Assembly (NCBI RefSeq): GCF_006782915.1
Contig: NZ_VCNP01000040.1
Coordinates: 1 to 64,000 of the forward strand
Length of the DNA stretch: 64,000 bases
Reading direction: 5' to 3'
Source: Streptomyces calvus
GTDB lineage: Bacteria; Actinomycetota; Actinomycetes; Streptomycetales; Streptomycetaceae
Shown: in pieces, positions 50,927-59,288 of the stretch
How positions within the stretch are numbered: position 1 is the first letter of the stretch
How the letters are laid out: each line of letters begins with the position of its first letter
Notes under the pieces: generated by a model
Databases searched by the model: none
The model's input: the letters and a program-made list of their open reading frames with translations, nothing else
What the model was told of the DNA's origin: nothing
Made by a program: the position numbers and the translations under genes

Positions 50927-51448
50927 ATGGCGGAGAGGCGGGGGCGGGTGGCATCTGAACAAATGGCCGAGGGCCCGGAGGACAGCGGACCGCTTCCGCC
51001 CGCACGCCCCCTGGACGCCATCGACCAGGACATCCTGCGGATGCTCCAGTCGGACGGCCGCGCCTCGATACGCTCCGTCGCCGAACGCGTCCACGTCTCC
51101 CGCGCGAACGCCTACGCGCGCATCAACCGGCTCGTCGAGGACGGCGTCATCCGCGGTTTCGGCGCCCGCGTCAACCACGAGCGGGCCGGTCACGGCACAT
51201 CGGCGTACGTCACCCTGAAGATCGTGCAGAACTCCTGGCGCACGGTCCGCGAGCAGCTCCGACAGCTCCCCGGCGCCTCGCACATCGCCCTGGTGGGCGG
51301 CGACTTCGACGTGCTGCTGCTGGTGCACACGCCCGACAACCGGTCACTGCGCGAGCTGGTGCTCACCCGGCTCCAGGCGATCCCCGAGGTGCTCAGCACG
51401 CGCACCCTGCTGGTGTTCGAGGAGGAGGACCTGGAACCACAGAGCTGA
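50927..51448 (+). CDS. bkdR: Lrp/AsnC-family regulator of branched-chain oxoacid dehydrogenase
   Basis: 173 residues from the first ATG. The helix-turn-helix (DAIDQDILRMLQSDGRASIR, VHVSRANAYARINRL) and the RAM ligand-binding domain (VTLKIVQNSW to the end) are typical Lrp/AsnC. Divergent to the second bkd operon, as for the BkdR activators known in Streptomyces and Pseudomonas; amino acids or branched-chain 2-oxoacids are the likely effectors. The start is uncertain: ATG at 50927, GTG at 50948 (near GGGGCGG) and ATG at 50963 are all possible, and the first lies very close to the large inverted repeat. Confidence 0.9.
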   Translation: MAERRGRVASEQMAEGPEDSGPLPPARPLDAIDQDILRMLQSDGRASIRSVAERVHVSRANAYARINRLVEDGVIRGFGARVNHERAGHGTSAYVTLKIVQNSWRTVREQLRQLPGASHIALVGGDFDVLLLVHTPDNRSLRELVLTRLQAIPEVLSTRTLLVFEEEDLEPQS

Positions 51449-51491
51449 CCGGCCGCACGCGACCGGCAGAGCCGACCGGACCGGACCGCCG

Positions 51492-51509
51492 GGCCCCGGC
51501 CACGGGGCC
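51492..51509. terminator. Short hairpin in the bkdR / TetR convergent junction
   Basis: GGCCCCG-GCCA-CGGGGCC, 7-base perfect arms, in a 90-base space between convergent stop codons. Flanking CCGGACCGG and CCGGGCCGG can extend the stem. Confidence 0.6.
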
Positions 51510-51537
51510 GAGCGAACGAGCCGGGCCGGTCCCCTCC

Positions 51538-52128
51538 TCACCCCGTCCTGCGCAGCCCTCCGAAGGCCAGCTGCGCCACCGCGTCGGCCACCTCGCGCTC
51601 GTCCATGCCGCGTCCGTCGGGCCGGTACCACTCGACGATCGAGTTGATCATCCCGAAGACCAGCCGGGTCACCAGGCGCACGTCTATGTCCTCGCGCACG
51701 TCCCCCTCGGCCGCCGCGTCCTTCAGCAGCGCGGCCACCCGGTGGTCGAACTCGCGCCGCCGCTCCAGCGCCCACCGCTCGGTGTCGGTGTTGCCGCGCA
51801 CCCGCAGCAGCAGCGTCACGTACGGCAGCTCGGCGATCAGCACCTCGACCATGCGCCGCACCACGTACTCCAGGCGCCCGGCGGCGCGTCCCGCCCGCGC
51901 GGGTTCCTCGTCGAGGATGCCGAAGAGGCCGTCCAGCGCCCGGCTCACCGCGCGGCGCAGCAGTTCCTCCTTGCCGGCCACGTGGTGGTAGATCGACGAC
52001 TTGGAGATGCCCGCGGCCCTGGAGAGGTGCTCCATGGAGGTGCCGTCGTAGCCGCGCTCGTTGAACACCTGGACGGCGACGGACAGCAGCGTCTCCGGGG
52101 TGTACGTGTCGCGCCTGGCGGTGGTCAT
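51538..52128 (-). CDS. TetR-family repressor, candidate PaaR
   Basis: 196 residues. The N-terminal helix-turn-helix shows TSMEHLSRAAGISKSSIYHHV. The ligand-binding domain follows. Its ATG overlaps the stop of paaH (ATGA), so it is the last gene of a paaH-regulator operon. Since paaN is divergent and the paaA-E operon lies nearby, the likely role is a repressor of phenylacetate catabolism relieved by phenylacetyl-CoA, like PaaR. Three ACCG-N2-CG-N2-CGGT palindromes nearby support this. The function is inferred from context. Confidence 0.85.
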   Translation of the reverse strand: MTTARRDTYTPETLLSVAVQVFNERGYDGTSMEHLSRAAGISKSSIYHHVAGKEELLRRAVSRALDGLFGILDEEPARAGRAAGRLEYVVRRMVEVLIAELPYVTLLLRVRGNTDTERWALERRREFDHRVAALLKDAAAEGDVREDIDVRLVTRLVFGMINSIVEWYRPDGRGMDEREVADAVAQLAFGGLRRTG

Positions 52129-53639
52129 GAGGTGCCCTCCCGCTGGTCCGATGCGTAGGCGTGCCGGTAGAGCGCGAGGGAGGGCGCGTAACGGCCCGAC
52201 GGCTCGCACTCGTGCAGGTTGTCCAGCAGCGAGCAGGCCCAGCCGCCGCCGAGCCGCCGGCTCCACTCCAGGGGCCCCAGCGGGTAGTTCACACCGAGGC
52301 GCATCGCGGTGTCGATGTCGTCCTCGGTGGCCACGCCCTTGGCGACGGCGTCGTGCGCGAGGTCGATGATCCGGGCCACCGTCCGCGCGACGATCATTCC
52401 CGGTACGTCCCCGATGACGCTGACCTTCTTGCCGAGGGCCTGGAACAGCCCGGTCGCCTCGGCGACGGTCACCGGGGAGGTGTTCTGGGCGTGGGAGAGG
52501 GCCACGCGCGTGGCCTTGCGGTAGTCGAGGGCGAGGTCGAAGTAGACGACGTCGCGGAACTCCACGGAGGTCTGGCCGTCGGCGAGGACCAGTTGGCCGC
52601 CGCCGGGCAGGACCAGCCGGGTGCCGTTGTCCTCGTCCTCCTCGCGCACCTCGATGCCCGCCTCGCGGATCATGGCCAGCAGGTCCGAGGCGGGCCCCAG
52701 GCCGCCCTCGGCGACGACGTACGCGGGCGGGTCGGCGGGCTCGGCGGTGTGCGGTTCGGGACGCTCGGCGCCGTCGCCGTGGTCGTACCAGCCGTGGCCG
52801 GTCTTGCGGCCGAGCCGCCCGGACTCGACCAGGCGGCGCTGGGCGAGCGAGGGGGTGAAGCGCACGTCGTGGAAGAACGCCTGCCACACCGAGTGCGTGA
52901 CGGACTCGTTGACGTCCTGCCCGATGAGGTCGGTCAGCTCGAAGGCGCCCATGCGGAACCCGCCGGACTCGCACAGGACCGCGTCGATGGTGGCCGGGTC
53001 GGCGCCCTGGGACTCGTACACCGCGAAGGCCTCGGCGTAGAAGGGCCGGGCGATGCGGTTGACGATGAAGCCGGGGGTGTCGGCGCAGGCGACCGGCGTC
53101 TTGCCCCAGGCGCGCGCCGTCTCGAACGCGCGGGTCGCGTACGTGACGTCGGTGGCGAACCCGGAGACGACCTCGACCAGCGGCAGCAGCGGCGCGGGGT
53201 TGAAGAAGTGCAGGCCCACGAAGCGGCCGGGCACGCGCAGGGCGCCGCCGATCGCGGTGACCGACAGGGAGGAGGTGTTGGTGGCGAGCAGGCAGTCGTC
53301 GGAGACGATGTCCTCCAGCGCACGGAACAGGTCCTGCTTGACGTCGAGGCGCTCCACGACGGCCTCGACCACCAGGGCGCAGTCGGCGAGGCCGGTCAGC
53401 TCGTCGACGGGCCGCAGACGGTCCCGGGCCGCGTCCCGGTCGGCGGCGGTGAGCCGCTCCTTCTCCACCAGCCGGTCGAGTCGGGCGCCGATCGCCTCGG
53501 CCGCTTCACGGGCGCGTCCGGGAGCGGCGTCGTACAGCCGGACGGGATGGCCGGCGACCAGCGCGACCTGGGCGATTCCCTGGCCCATGGTGCCGGTGCC
53601 GACCACGGCCACGGGACTGCTGAGGTCGAGTGCTGTCAT
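52125..53639 (-). CDS. paaH: 3-hydroxyacyl-CoA dehydrogenase of phenylacetate pathway
   Basis: 504 residues. Rossmann NAD domain with VAVVGTGTMGQGIAQVALVAG, the catalytic His-Glu region RFVGLHFFNPAPLLPLVEVVSG, and two consecutive C-terminal helical domains. Length and second C-domain fit the PaaH (older name PaaC) family of about 500 residues. It oxidises 3-hydroxyadipyl-CoA to 3-oxoadipyl-CoA at the end of the phenylacetyl-CoA pathway. Divergent from paaN across a PaaR-like box, and its stop overlaps the start of a TetR regulator. Confidence 0.92.
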   Translation of the reverse strand: MTALDLSSPVAVVGTGTMGQGIAQVALVAGHPVRLYDAAPGRAREAAEAIGARLDRLVEKERLTAADRDAARDRLRPVDELTGLADCALVVEAVVERLDVKQDLFRALEDIVSDDCLLATNTSSLSVTAIGGALRVPGRFVGLHFFNPAPLLPLVEVVSGFATDVTYATRAFETARAWGKTPVACADTPGFIVNRIARPFYAEAFAVYESQGADPATIDAVLCESGGFRMGAFELTDLIGQDVNESVTHSVWQAFFHDVRFTPSLAQRRLVESGRLGRKTGHGWYDHGDGAERPEPHTAEPADPPAYVVAEGGLGPASDLLAMIREAGIEVREEDEDNGTRLVLPGGGQLVLADGQTSVEFRDVVYFDLALDYRKATRVALSHAQNTSPVTVAEATGLFQALGKKVSVIGDVPGMIVARTVARIIDLAHDAVAKGVATEDDIDTAMRLGVNYPLGPLEWSRRLGGGWACSLLDNLHECEPSGRYAPSLALYRHAYASDQREGTS

Positions 53640-53662
53640 GTGCGCGATCCTCCCGCACGGTG

Positions 53663-53671
53663 TTTTCCACA
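53663..53671 (+). promoter_or_regulatory. DnaA-box-like TTTTCCACA near paaH/paaN
   Basis: TTTTCCACA is one change from the DnaA box consensus TT(G/A)TCCACA; the following G continues the shared TTNTCCACAG pattern. It sits 24 bases from the PaaR-like box, on the paaH side. Confidence 0.45.
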
Positions 53672-53695
53672 GATGCGGCGGACCCCCTTGTCCCG

Positions 53696-53709
53696 ACCGA
53701 TCGTTCGGT
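53696..53709. promoter_or_regulatory. PaaR-like box in the paaH / paaN promoter region
   Basis: ACCGATCGTTCGGT, exactly ACCG-NN-CG-NN-CGGT. It lies 56 bases before paaH and 91 bases before paaN. TTGTCC (53689-53694) ahead of it could be a -35 element of paaN, so a bound repressor would block the core promoter. Confidence 0.72.
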
Positions 53710-53800
53710 TACTCTAACTCTGACCGCCCGATTCTGACTACGTTTCCGCACAGGTCCATGAGCTCGACGAAGAGTCTCTGAGACGAGGAGTTGGTCCCGC

Positions 53801-55492
53801 ATGGCCGCCGAACTCACGACGCACGAGCTGATCTCCCGGCACCGTCCCACGCTGGACCAGGCGCTGGAAGCGATCCGCACGCGCGCGTACTGGTCCCCGC
53901 ACCCCGAGCACCCGAAGGCGTACGGCGAGGGCGGCAGTCTGGACATGGCGGCGGGCAAGGCCGCCTTCGACGCGCTGCTCGGCACCCGCCTCGACCTCGG
54001 CCAGCCCGGCACGGACGGCTGGGTCGACGGCGAGACCAGTCCGTACGGCATCGAGCTGGGCGTGAGCTACCCGCACGCGGACCTCGACACGCTGCTGCCC
54101 GCCATGAAGGCCGGGATGCGTGCCTGGCGGGACGCGGGCGCGGAGGCCCGCGCGGTGGTCTGCCTGGAGATCCTCAAGCGGATCAGCGACCGGACCATGG
54201 AGTTCGCCCAGGCGGTGATGCACACCTCCGGGCAGGCCTTCATGATGGCGTTCCAGGCGGGCGGGCCGCACGCGCAGGACCGCGGCCTGGAGGCGGTCGC
54301 CTACGCGTACGTGGAGCAGGTCCGCACGCCGGACACCGCGGAGTGGACCAAGCCGCAGGGCAAGCGGGACCCGCTCGCCCTCACCAAGCGGTTCACACCG
54401 GTGCCGCGCGGCATCGGCCTGGTCATCGGCTGCAACACCTTCCCGACGTGGAACGGCTATCCGGGCCTGTTCGCCTCGCTCGCCACGGGCAACGCGGTGC
54501 TGGTCAAGCCGCACCCGCGGGCGGTGCTGCCGCTCGCGCTCACCGTGCAGGCGGCCCGTCAGGTGCTGACCGAGGCGGGCTTCGACCCGAACCTGGTCGC
54601 GCTGGCCGCGGAGCGTCCCGGCGAGGGCATCGCCAAGACGCTCGCCACCCGTCCGGAGATCCGGATCATCGACTACACCGGCTCGACGGAGTTCGGCGAC
54701 TGGCTGGAGGCCAACGCCCGCCAGGCGCAGGTGTACACCGAGAAGGCCGGCGTCAACACGGTGGTCGTGGAGTCGACCGGCGACTACAAGGGGATGCTGG
54801 CCAACCTGGCGTTCTCGCTGTCGCTGTACAGCGGCCAGATGTGCACCACCCCGCAGAACCTGCTCGTCCCGCGCGACGGCATCACCACCGACGAGGGCCC
54901 GAAGTCCTTCGACGAGGTCGCCGCCGACCTGGGCGCGGCGGTCGACAAGCTGCTCGGCGACGACGCCCGGGCGAACGCGCTGCTGGGCGCGATCGTCAAC
55001 CCGGACGTCAAGGCCCGGCTGGAGGCCGCCGCCGGGCTCGGCGAGGTCGCCCTCGCCTCCCGGGAGATCACCCACCCGGAGTTCCCGGGCGCGGTGGTCC
55101 GCACGCCGGTGATCGTGAAGCTCGACGGCTCCAAGCCGGACGCCGAGGCCGCCTACATGAGCGAGTGCTTCGGCCCGGTCTCCTTCGCCGTCGCCGTCGA
55201 CTCGGCCGACCACGCGGCGGACCTGCTGCGGCGCACGGTCCGCGAGAAGGGCGCGATGACGGTCGGCGCGTACACGACCTCCCCGGAGGTCGAGGAGAAG
55301 ATCCAGGAGGTCTGCCTGGAGGAGGCCGCCCAGCTCTCCCTGAACCTGACCGGCGGGGTCTACGTCAACCAGACGGCCGCCTTCTCCGACTTCCACGGCT
55401 CCGGCGGCAACCCGGCGGCCAACGCCGCCCTGTGCGACGGCGCGTTCGTGGCCAACCGCTTCCGGGTGGTCGAGGTGCGCCGGGAGGCGTGA
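53801..55492 (+). CDS. paaN: Phenylacetic acid degradation protein PaaN (oxepin-CoA semialdehyde dehydrogenase type)
   Basis: 563 residues. Aldehyde dehydrogenase fold; the catalytic Cys lies in SGQMCTTPQN and the active-site Glu in VVVEST. The family length (about 550) and features such as VIGCNTFPTWNGYPGLFAS and KPHPRAVLPLALTVQAARQV match the PaaN branch that lacks the C-terminal MaoC hydratase domain found in PaaZ. It oxidises the ring-opened semialdehyde to 3-oxo-5,6-dehydrosuberyl-CoA. GAGGAG precedes the ATG. Divergent from paaH. Confidence 0.93.
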   Translation: MAAELTTHELISRHRPTLDQALEAIRTRAYWSPHPEHPKAYGEGGSLDMAAGKAAFDALLGTRLDLGQPGTDGWVDGETSPYGIELGVSYPHADLDTLLPAMKAGMRAWRDAGAEARAVVCLEILKRISDRTMEFAQAVMHTSGQAFMMAFQAGGPHAQDRGLEAVAYAYVEQVRTPDTAEWTKPQGKRDPLALTKRFTPVPRGIGLVIGCNTFPTWNGYPGLFASLATGNAVLVKPHPRAVLPLALTVQAARQVLTEAGFDPNLVALAAERPGEGIAKTLATRPEIRIIDYTGSTEFGDWLEANARQAQVYTEKAGVNTVVVESTGDYKGMLANLAFSLSLYSGQMCTTPQNLLVPRDGITTDEGPKSFDEVAADLGAAVDKLLGDDARANALLGAIVNPDVKARLEAAAGLGEVALASREITHPEFPGAVVRTPVIVKLDGSKPDAEAAYMSECFGPVSFAVAVDSADHAADLLRRTVREKGAMTVGAYTTSPEVEEKIQEVCLEEAAQLSLNLTGGVYVNQTAAFSDFHGSGGNPAANAALCDGAFVANRFRVVEVRREA

Positions 55493-55507
55493 GGCGAAAC
55501 TCCGGAC

Positions 55508-55526
55508 TCCCGGGACGGGCTCCCGG
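55508..55526. terminator. Small hairpin between paaN and the methyltransferase gene
   Basis: CCGGGA-CGGGC-TCCCGG with the overlapping palindrome TCCCGGGA, in a 41-base space between convergent stop codons. Confidence 0.55.
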
Positions 55527-55533
55527 CGGGCGT

Positions 55534-56388
55534 TCAGACGGGCGCGCCGCCGGGGGCACCGCCGGTGGCGCTGCTGGGAGAACCGCTGGTGGCGCTCCAG
55601 TGGTACAGCGTCATGGCCACGCTGGTCGCGAGGTTGTAGCTGGAGACCTGGGGGCGCATCGGCAGCGCCACGAGGTGGTCGGCCCGCGCCCGCAGTTCGG
55701 CGGACAGGCCGCTGCGCTCGGAGCCGAAGGCGAGCAGCGCGTCGTCCGGCAGCTCCAGCGAGCGGATGTCCTCGCCCTCGGGGTCGAGCGCGAAGACCGG
55801 ACCGGACGGCAGTTCCTCGACCGTCAGCCGTTCCACGGCGGTGGCGAAGTGCAGCCCGGCCCCGCCGCGCACCACGGTGGGGTGCCAGGGATCCAGGGTG
55901 CCGGTGGTGACGACGCCGGTCGCGCCGAACCCTGCGGCCAGCCGGATCACCGCCCCCGCGTTGCCGAGGTTGCGCGGGTTGTCCAGGACCACCACGGGCG
56001 CGGTGCGCGGGGTGTGCGCCAGCCGGCGGAGGTTGTCCGCGCGGGAAGGTCGTACGGCCAGGGCGGCCACCGCGGTGGGATGCGGCCGCGGCACGAGGGC
56101 GGCGTACGTCTTGTGGGGCACCTCGGTCAGCAGCTCCGCCAGCGTGTCCCGTACGTCGCCGGCCAGTTCGTCGGCGAGCGCGAGGACCCCGGCCCGGTCC
56201 GCGGTCAGCGCGATCCGCACCCGGGCCCCGAAGCGCACGGCGTGCTTGAGTGCGTGGAAGCCGTCGAGCAGCACGCTGTCACCGGCCTGCCGGTGCCAGG
56301 CGGCCGCGACGTCGGACGGTGTGCGGGGACCGGCCGACGCGGAGGGCACGGGGGACACGGGAGGAAGGTCGGAGGCGGGGTCGGTCAT
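55534..56388 (-). CDS. SpoU/TrmH-family RNA 2'-O-methyltransferase
   Basis: 284 residues. N-terminal substrate-binding domain with DGFHALKHAVRFGARVRIALT, then the SPOUT knot: motif 1 VLDNPRNLGNAGAVIRLA, motif 2 LLAFGSERSGLS, and motif 3 LPMRPQVSSYNLATSVAMTLY. It methylates ribose in tRNA or rRNA using S-adenosylmethionine; the target position is unknown. The ATG is the first credible start. The same reading frame stays open upstream through the repeats that follow the HTTM gene, so a fusion with it is possible if a base is missing there. Confidence 0.92.
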   Translation of the reverse strand: MTDPASDLPPVSPVPSASAGPRTPSDVAAAWHRQAGDSVLLDGFHALKHAVRFGARVRIALTADRAGVLALADELAGDVRDTLAELLTEVPHKTYAALVPRPHPTAVAALAVRPSRADNLRRLAHTPRTAPVVVLDNPRNLGNAGAVIRLAAGFGATGVVTTGTLDPWHPTVVRGGAGLHFATAVERLTVEELPSGPVFALDPEGEDIRSLELPDDALLAFGSERSGLSAELRARADHLVALPMRPQVSSYNLATSVAMTLYHWSATSGSPSSATGGAPGGAPV

Positions 56389-56536
56389 GCCGTGCAGCCT
56401 ACGTGCGCGGCGGCGGCGCCCCTTCCGGTGCGGGAGCCGCATCTCCCGGCTCCTGGGCAGCACCCGGGAAGCCCGTGGCCGCCCGTTTCGCGGTGACGGG
56501 TCCGCGACCAACGGATCCTGCGGCACCGGGTCCGCT

Positions 56537-56640
56537 GCCACCGGGGCAGCCGCCGGGGCTTTTGCCGCCGGATCCGGTGCCACGGGGGCAGCCGCCAGGG
56601 CTTTTGCCGCCGGATCCGGTGCCACCGGGGCAGCCGCTGA
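56537..56640 (-). repeat. 42-bp repeats in an open frame upstream of the SpoU gene
   Basis: GCCACCGGGGCAGCCGCC begins units at 56537, 56579 and 56621 (period 42, a multiple of 3). Read on the minus strand in the SpoU frame they encode AAAPVAPDPAAKA(L/P). The frame-preserving period suggests this stretch was or is translated. Confidence 0.85.
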
Positions 56641-56687
56641 GTCCTTCGCCGCCGGGTCCGCCTCCCGGCCCGCCGCCGTCGGGTTCT

Positions 56688-57959
56688 TCACCGTCGGGCC
56701 TTCGCCGCCGCGTCCTTCGCCGTCGGGTCCTTCGCCGCCGCGTCCTTCGCCGTCGGGTCCGCGGGCTCCGGGCGGGCGCCCGGGTGGCGTCGGCGTGGGT
56801 CGGGTGCCGTTGCCGGGCCGCCGCGCGGGCGCAGGCGGCCGGAGGCGCGCGTCACCAGGCCGCCCAGCCTGCGCAGGAAAGACGTCGGCAGGAAGACCGC
56901 GTCGGCCGCGATCATCGCCAGGGAGAAGAACGGCAGCCCGAGCACGACGGCGATCACCGCGTGCTCGAGGATCATGAACGTCAACAGGACGTTCTTGACG
57001 CGCCGGTTGAACAGCGTGAACGGGAAGGCGACCTGCACGGCCACCGTCGCGTACGTCACCAGCATGACGACGGTGCCGCTGGCCGACAGCAGGTCCGCCA
57101 GGGTCGGCCAGGGGGAGAAGTACTCCAGGTGCAGCGGGTAGTAGACCGCGGTGCCGTCCTGCCAGCGGGAGCCCTGGACCTTGTACCAGCCGGCCGTGGC
57201 GTAGATCAGACACGCCTCCGCCATGATCACCAGCAGGGCGCCGTTGTGCACGATGTTGGCGACCGCGTCCAGCAGGATCCGCGGCTGCCACGCGCCCGCG
57301 CGGCGCCCGGCCAGCCACCACACGGCCTGCGCGAGCCACACGGTCCACAGCAGCGCGGGTATGAACCAGTCGCCGTCCATCCGGCCGGCCGACGTCACCA
57401 GGGCCAGCAGAAGTCCGAGGACACACCACAGCACCGGACCGACCCGGTCCCGCGGCCGTTCCCCGCGCGCGCGGGCCTCGGCGGTGCGGCGCGCCCGCCG
57501 CGCGTCCAGCGACCAGACCTGGCCGCACCGGGTGAACACCAGGTAGATCGCCATCAGGTGCAGGACGTTGTCGCCGCCGTCCCCCATGAAGACGCTGCGG
57601 TTCTGCAGGCTCAGCACGCCCACCATGAACAGCACCGACATGGTGCGGGTGCGCCAGCCCAGCAGCAGCAGGAGGCTCCACAGCGCGGCGAGCGCGTACA
57701 CGGCCTCGAACCAGCCCTGCCCGTCCGACCAGAGCAGCGCGGTGAAGGAGCCGTTCGACGCGACCAGTTGCTCGGCGAGGGTCCAGGACCAGGGGCCGTC
57801 GGGACCGTACAGCTCCTGGCGGTGGGGGAACTCGCGCAGCAGGAACAGCAGCCAGGTCAGGCTGAAGCCGATGCGGATCACGGCCGACTGGTAGGGGCCG
57901 AGCGCGGCATCGGTGACACGGGCCATCGCCCCCGCGAGGGCCTGCGGGAGGCGGTTCAC
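56688..57959 (-). CDS. HTTM-domain membrane protein (VKOR/gamma-carboxylase-like fold)
   Basis: 423 residues. GTG start with the stop-start overlap (GTGA) of the upstream DUF5819 gene. Nine or so hydrophobic segments with the HTTM features SAVIRIGFSLTWLLFLLREF, GDGGDNVLHLMAIYLVF, RILLDAVANIVHNGALLVI and ATAGWYKVQGSRWQDGTAVYYPLHLEYFSPWP are visible. The family is related to vitamin K-dependent gamma-glutamyl carboxylase, but bacterial members are unassigned. The C-terminus is low-complexity (DPTAKDAAAK)2 and ends suddenly. One base seems missing there (near 56698), as the same repeat continues in another frame. Confidence 0.85.
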   Translation of the reverse strand: MNRLPQALAGAMARVTDAALGPYQSAVIRIGFSLTWLLFLLREFPHRQELYGPDGPWSWTLAEQLVASNGSFTALLWSDGQGWFEAVYALAALWSLLLLLGWRTRTMSVLFMVGVLSLQNRSVFMGDGGDNVLHLMAIYLVFTRCGQVWSLDARRARRTAEARARGERPRDRVGPVLWCVLGLLLALVTSAGRMDGDWFIPALLWTVWLAQAVWWLAGRRAGAWQPRILLDAVANIVHNGALLVIMAEACLIYATAGWYKVQGSRWQDGTAVYYPLHLEYFSPWPTLADLLSASGTVVMLVTYATVAVQVAFPFTLFNRRVKNVLLTFMILEHAVIAVVLGLPFFSLAMIAADAVFLPTSFLRRLGGLVTRASGRLRPRGGPATAPDPRRRHPGARPEPADPTAKDAAAKDPTAKDAAAKARR

Positions 57960-59035
57960 GCGATGCCTCCCCGGGCCTCGTCCTCGGGCAGGGACCACCA
58001 GGGGAGCGTGCGGTGGACGGGCGTGGTGGAGATCCGCTCCCCGCTCCACTCCGGCGGCGGCACATTGGCGGTCCGCGAGCGCAGCTGCACGCGCTCGACG
58101 ACGCCGCCCGGACCGGCCGCGTCCGCCCGGTCGAGGCGCAGCGCCGCGATCCGGCGCACGTACGTCTCGGACAGGGCCCCGCGCAGGCCCACCGGGCGGT
58201 TGTCGTTGTCGTGCGTCGAGACGAAGAAGTCCCAGGCGCGGCGCAGTTCGTTCTGCTGGGTGTGGCTGGGCAGCAGGTTGCCGTCGATGGCCCGGCCGTC
58301 CTGCGCGGACAGGTCGTACCAGCCGGTGGTCCGCACCTGCCCGTCCGCCGTGCGCACCTGGGCGCGCACCTGGACGGCGATGTTCTGCTGCAGCGGGTTG
58401 GGAGCGAACAGCTTCCAGTTCTGCTCGAACTCCGGATAGATCCAGTTCTCGACGGTCTCGCCGTGTTCCTTGCTGACCGTGTTCGACGGAGCGACGTGCA
58501 GGAACGTCATCCCGAGGTGCACGCAGACGCCGACCGCGACGGCCACGAGCGCCACCGCGGCGCCGATCCGGTAGCCGAGCGAGAGAGCGGCCACTCCGCT
58601 ACCGGGTCCGGCCACTCCAGTACTGGGCCCGGGCACTCCGGTACCGGGCCCGGCCACGTCGGTACGGGGCCGGGACAGGTCGGTGGTGACGGGCTCGGGC
58701 CCTTCGGTGCGGGGACCGGCCGACGGGACGTGATCGGGTCCGGGGCCGTGGCCGGGGAGCGAGCCCGGGTCGGCGGGCGCGCCCGGACCGGTGCCGGACG
58801 GGAGTGCCTCTGGCTCGGCGCCGGATATGCGGGCGTCTCCTTCGGCGCCGGGGACGGCCGGCGGACGCGCCGCGTCCGAACCGTCCGCCGGCCGGCCGGG
58901 GCCGCTCGGCGGGGTGCGGGGGCCGGGTCGGCCGTCCGGGGCGTCGACGCGATCCGGCAGGGCGGCGGGCGGATCCGGCCGGTCCCGCCCGGCAGGCCCG
59001 TGCCGGGCGTCCGAGCCCTTGTCGTACGCGTCCAT
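57956..59035 (-). CDS. DUF5819-family membrane-anchored protein
   Basis: 359 residues. The first 150 are a disordered Pro/Gly/Asp/Arg-rich cytoplasmic region. A transmembrane helix follows (about 155-175, GAAVALVAVAVGVCVHLGMTF), then an extracellular domain with YPEFEQNWKLFAPNPLQQNI and VRTTGWYDLSAQDGRAIDGN. The DUF5819 family usually sits next to HTTM genes, as here (GTGA overlap). A joint activity on an extracytoplasmic substrate is inferred. The ATG at 59035 follows GGGGCGGA. Confidence 0.82.
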   Translation of the reverse strand: MDAYDKGSDARHGPAGRDRPDPPAALPDRVDAPDGRPGPRTPPSGPGRPADGSDAARPPAVPGAEGDARISGAEPEALPSGTGPGAPADPGSLPGHGPGPDHVPSAGPRTEGPEPVTTDLSRPRTDVAGPGTGVPGPSTGVAGPGSGVAALSLGYRIGAAVALVAVAVGVCVHLGMTFLHVAPSNTVSKEHGETVENWIYPEFEQNWKLFAPNPLQQNIAVQVRAQVRTADGQVRTTGWYDLSAQDGRAIDGNLLPSHTQQNELRRAWDFFVSTHDNDNRPVGLRGALSETYVRRIAALRLDRADAAGPGGVVERVQLRSRTANVPPPEWSGERISTTPVHRTLPWWSLPEDEARGGIA

Positions 59036-59234
59036 TCCGCCCCGTTCCTCGCATCCCGGTCGCTGCCCGCGCCGGGCCGCGGAGACGACTCGCCCGCCCC
59101 GCACGACCGCGCAGCGGCGTCGCACGGAACGGTACTCAGCACCGGCCGCCCGGGCACAGTCCCGTCCGGATCCCGTTCCGCGGCCGCCGCACCCGCTCGG
59201 CCCGGCACCGTCGTCCACCGGTGCCCACGGCAGG

Positions 59235-59243
59235 TTATCCACA
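59235..59243 (+). promoter_or_regulatory. DnaA-box TTATCCACA upstream of paaA
   Basis: TTATCCACA matches the general DnaA box consensus exactly and is followed by G, giving the TTNTCCACAG pattern seen at the other two loci. It is 45 bases before the PaaR-like box and directly before TTGACA, a possible -35 element. Confidence 0.55.
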
Positions 59244-59288
59244 GCGGTTGACACCTCGCGGCGCCCGTCACACCATGGAACCGCACGA

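Noticed and set aside
53791..56496. Plus-strand open frame of 901 codons through paaN and the SpoU gene
   Set aside because: It is offset from the paaN frame and antisense to SpoU; no motif and shadow-like composition.
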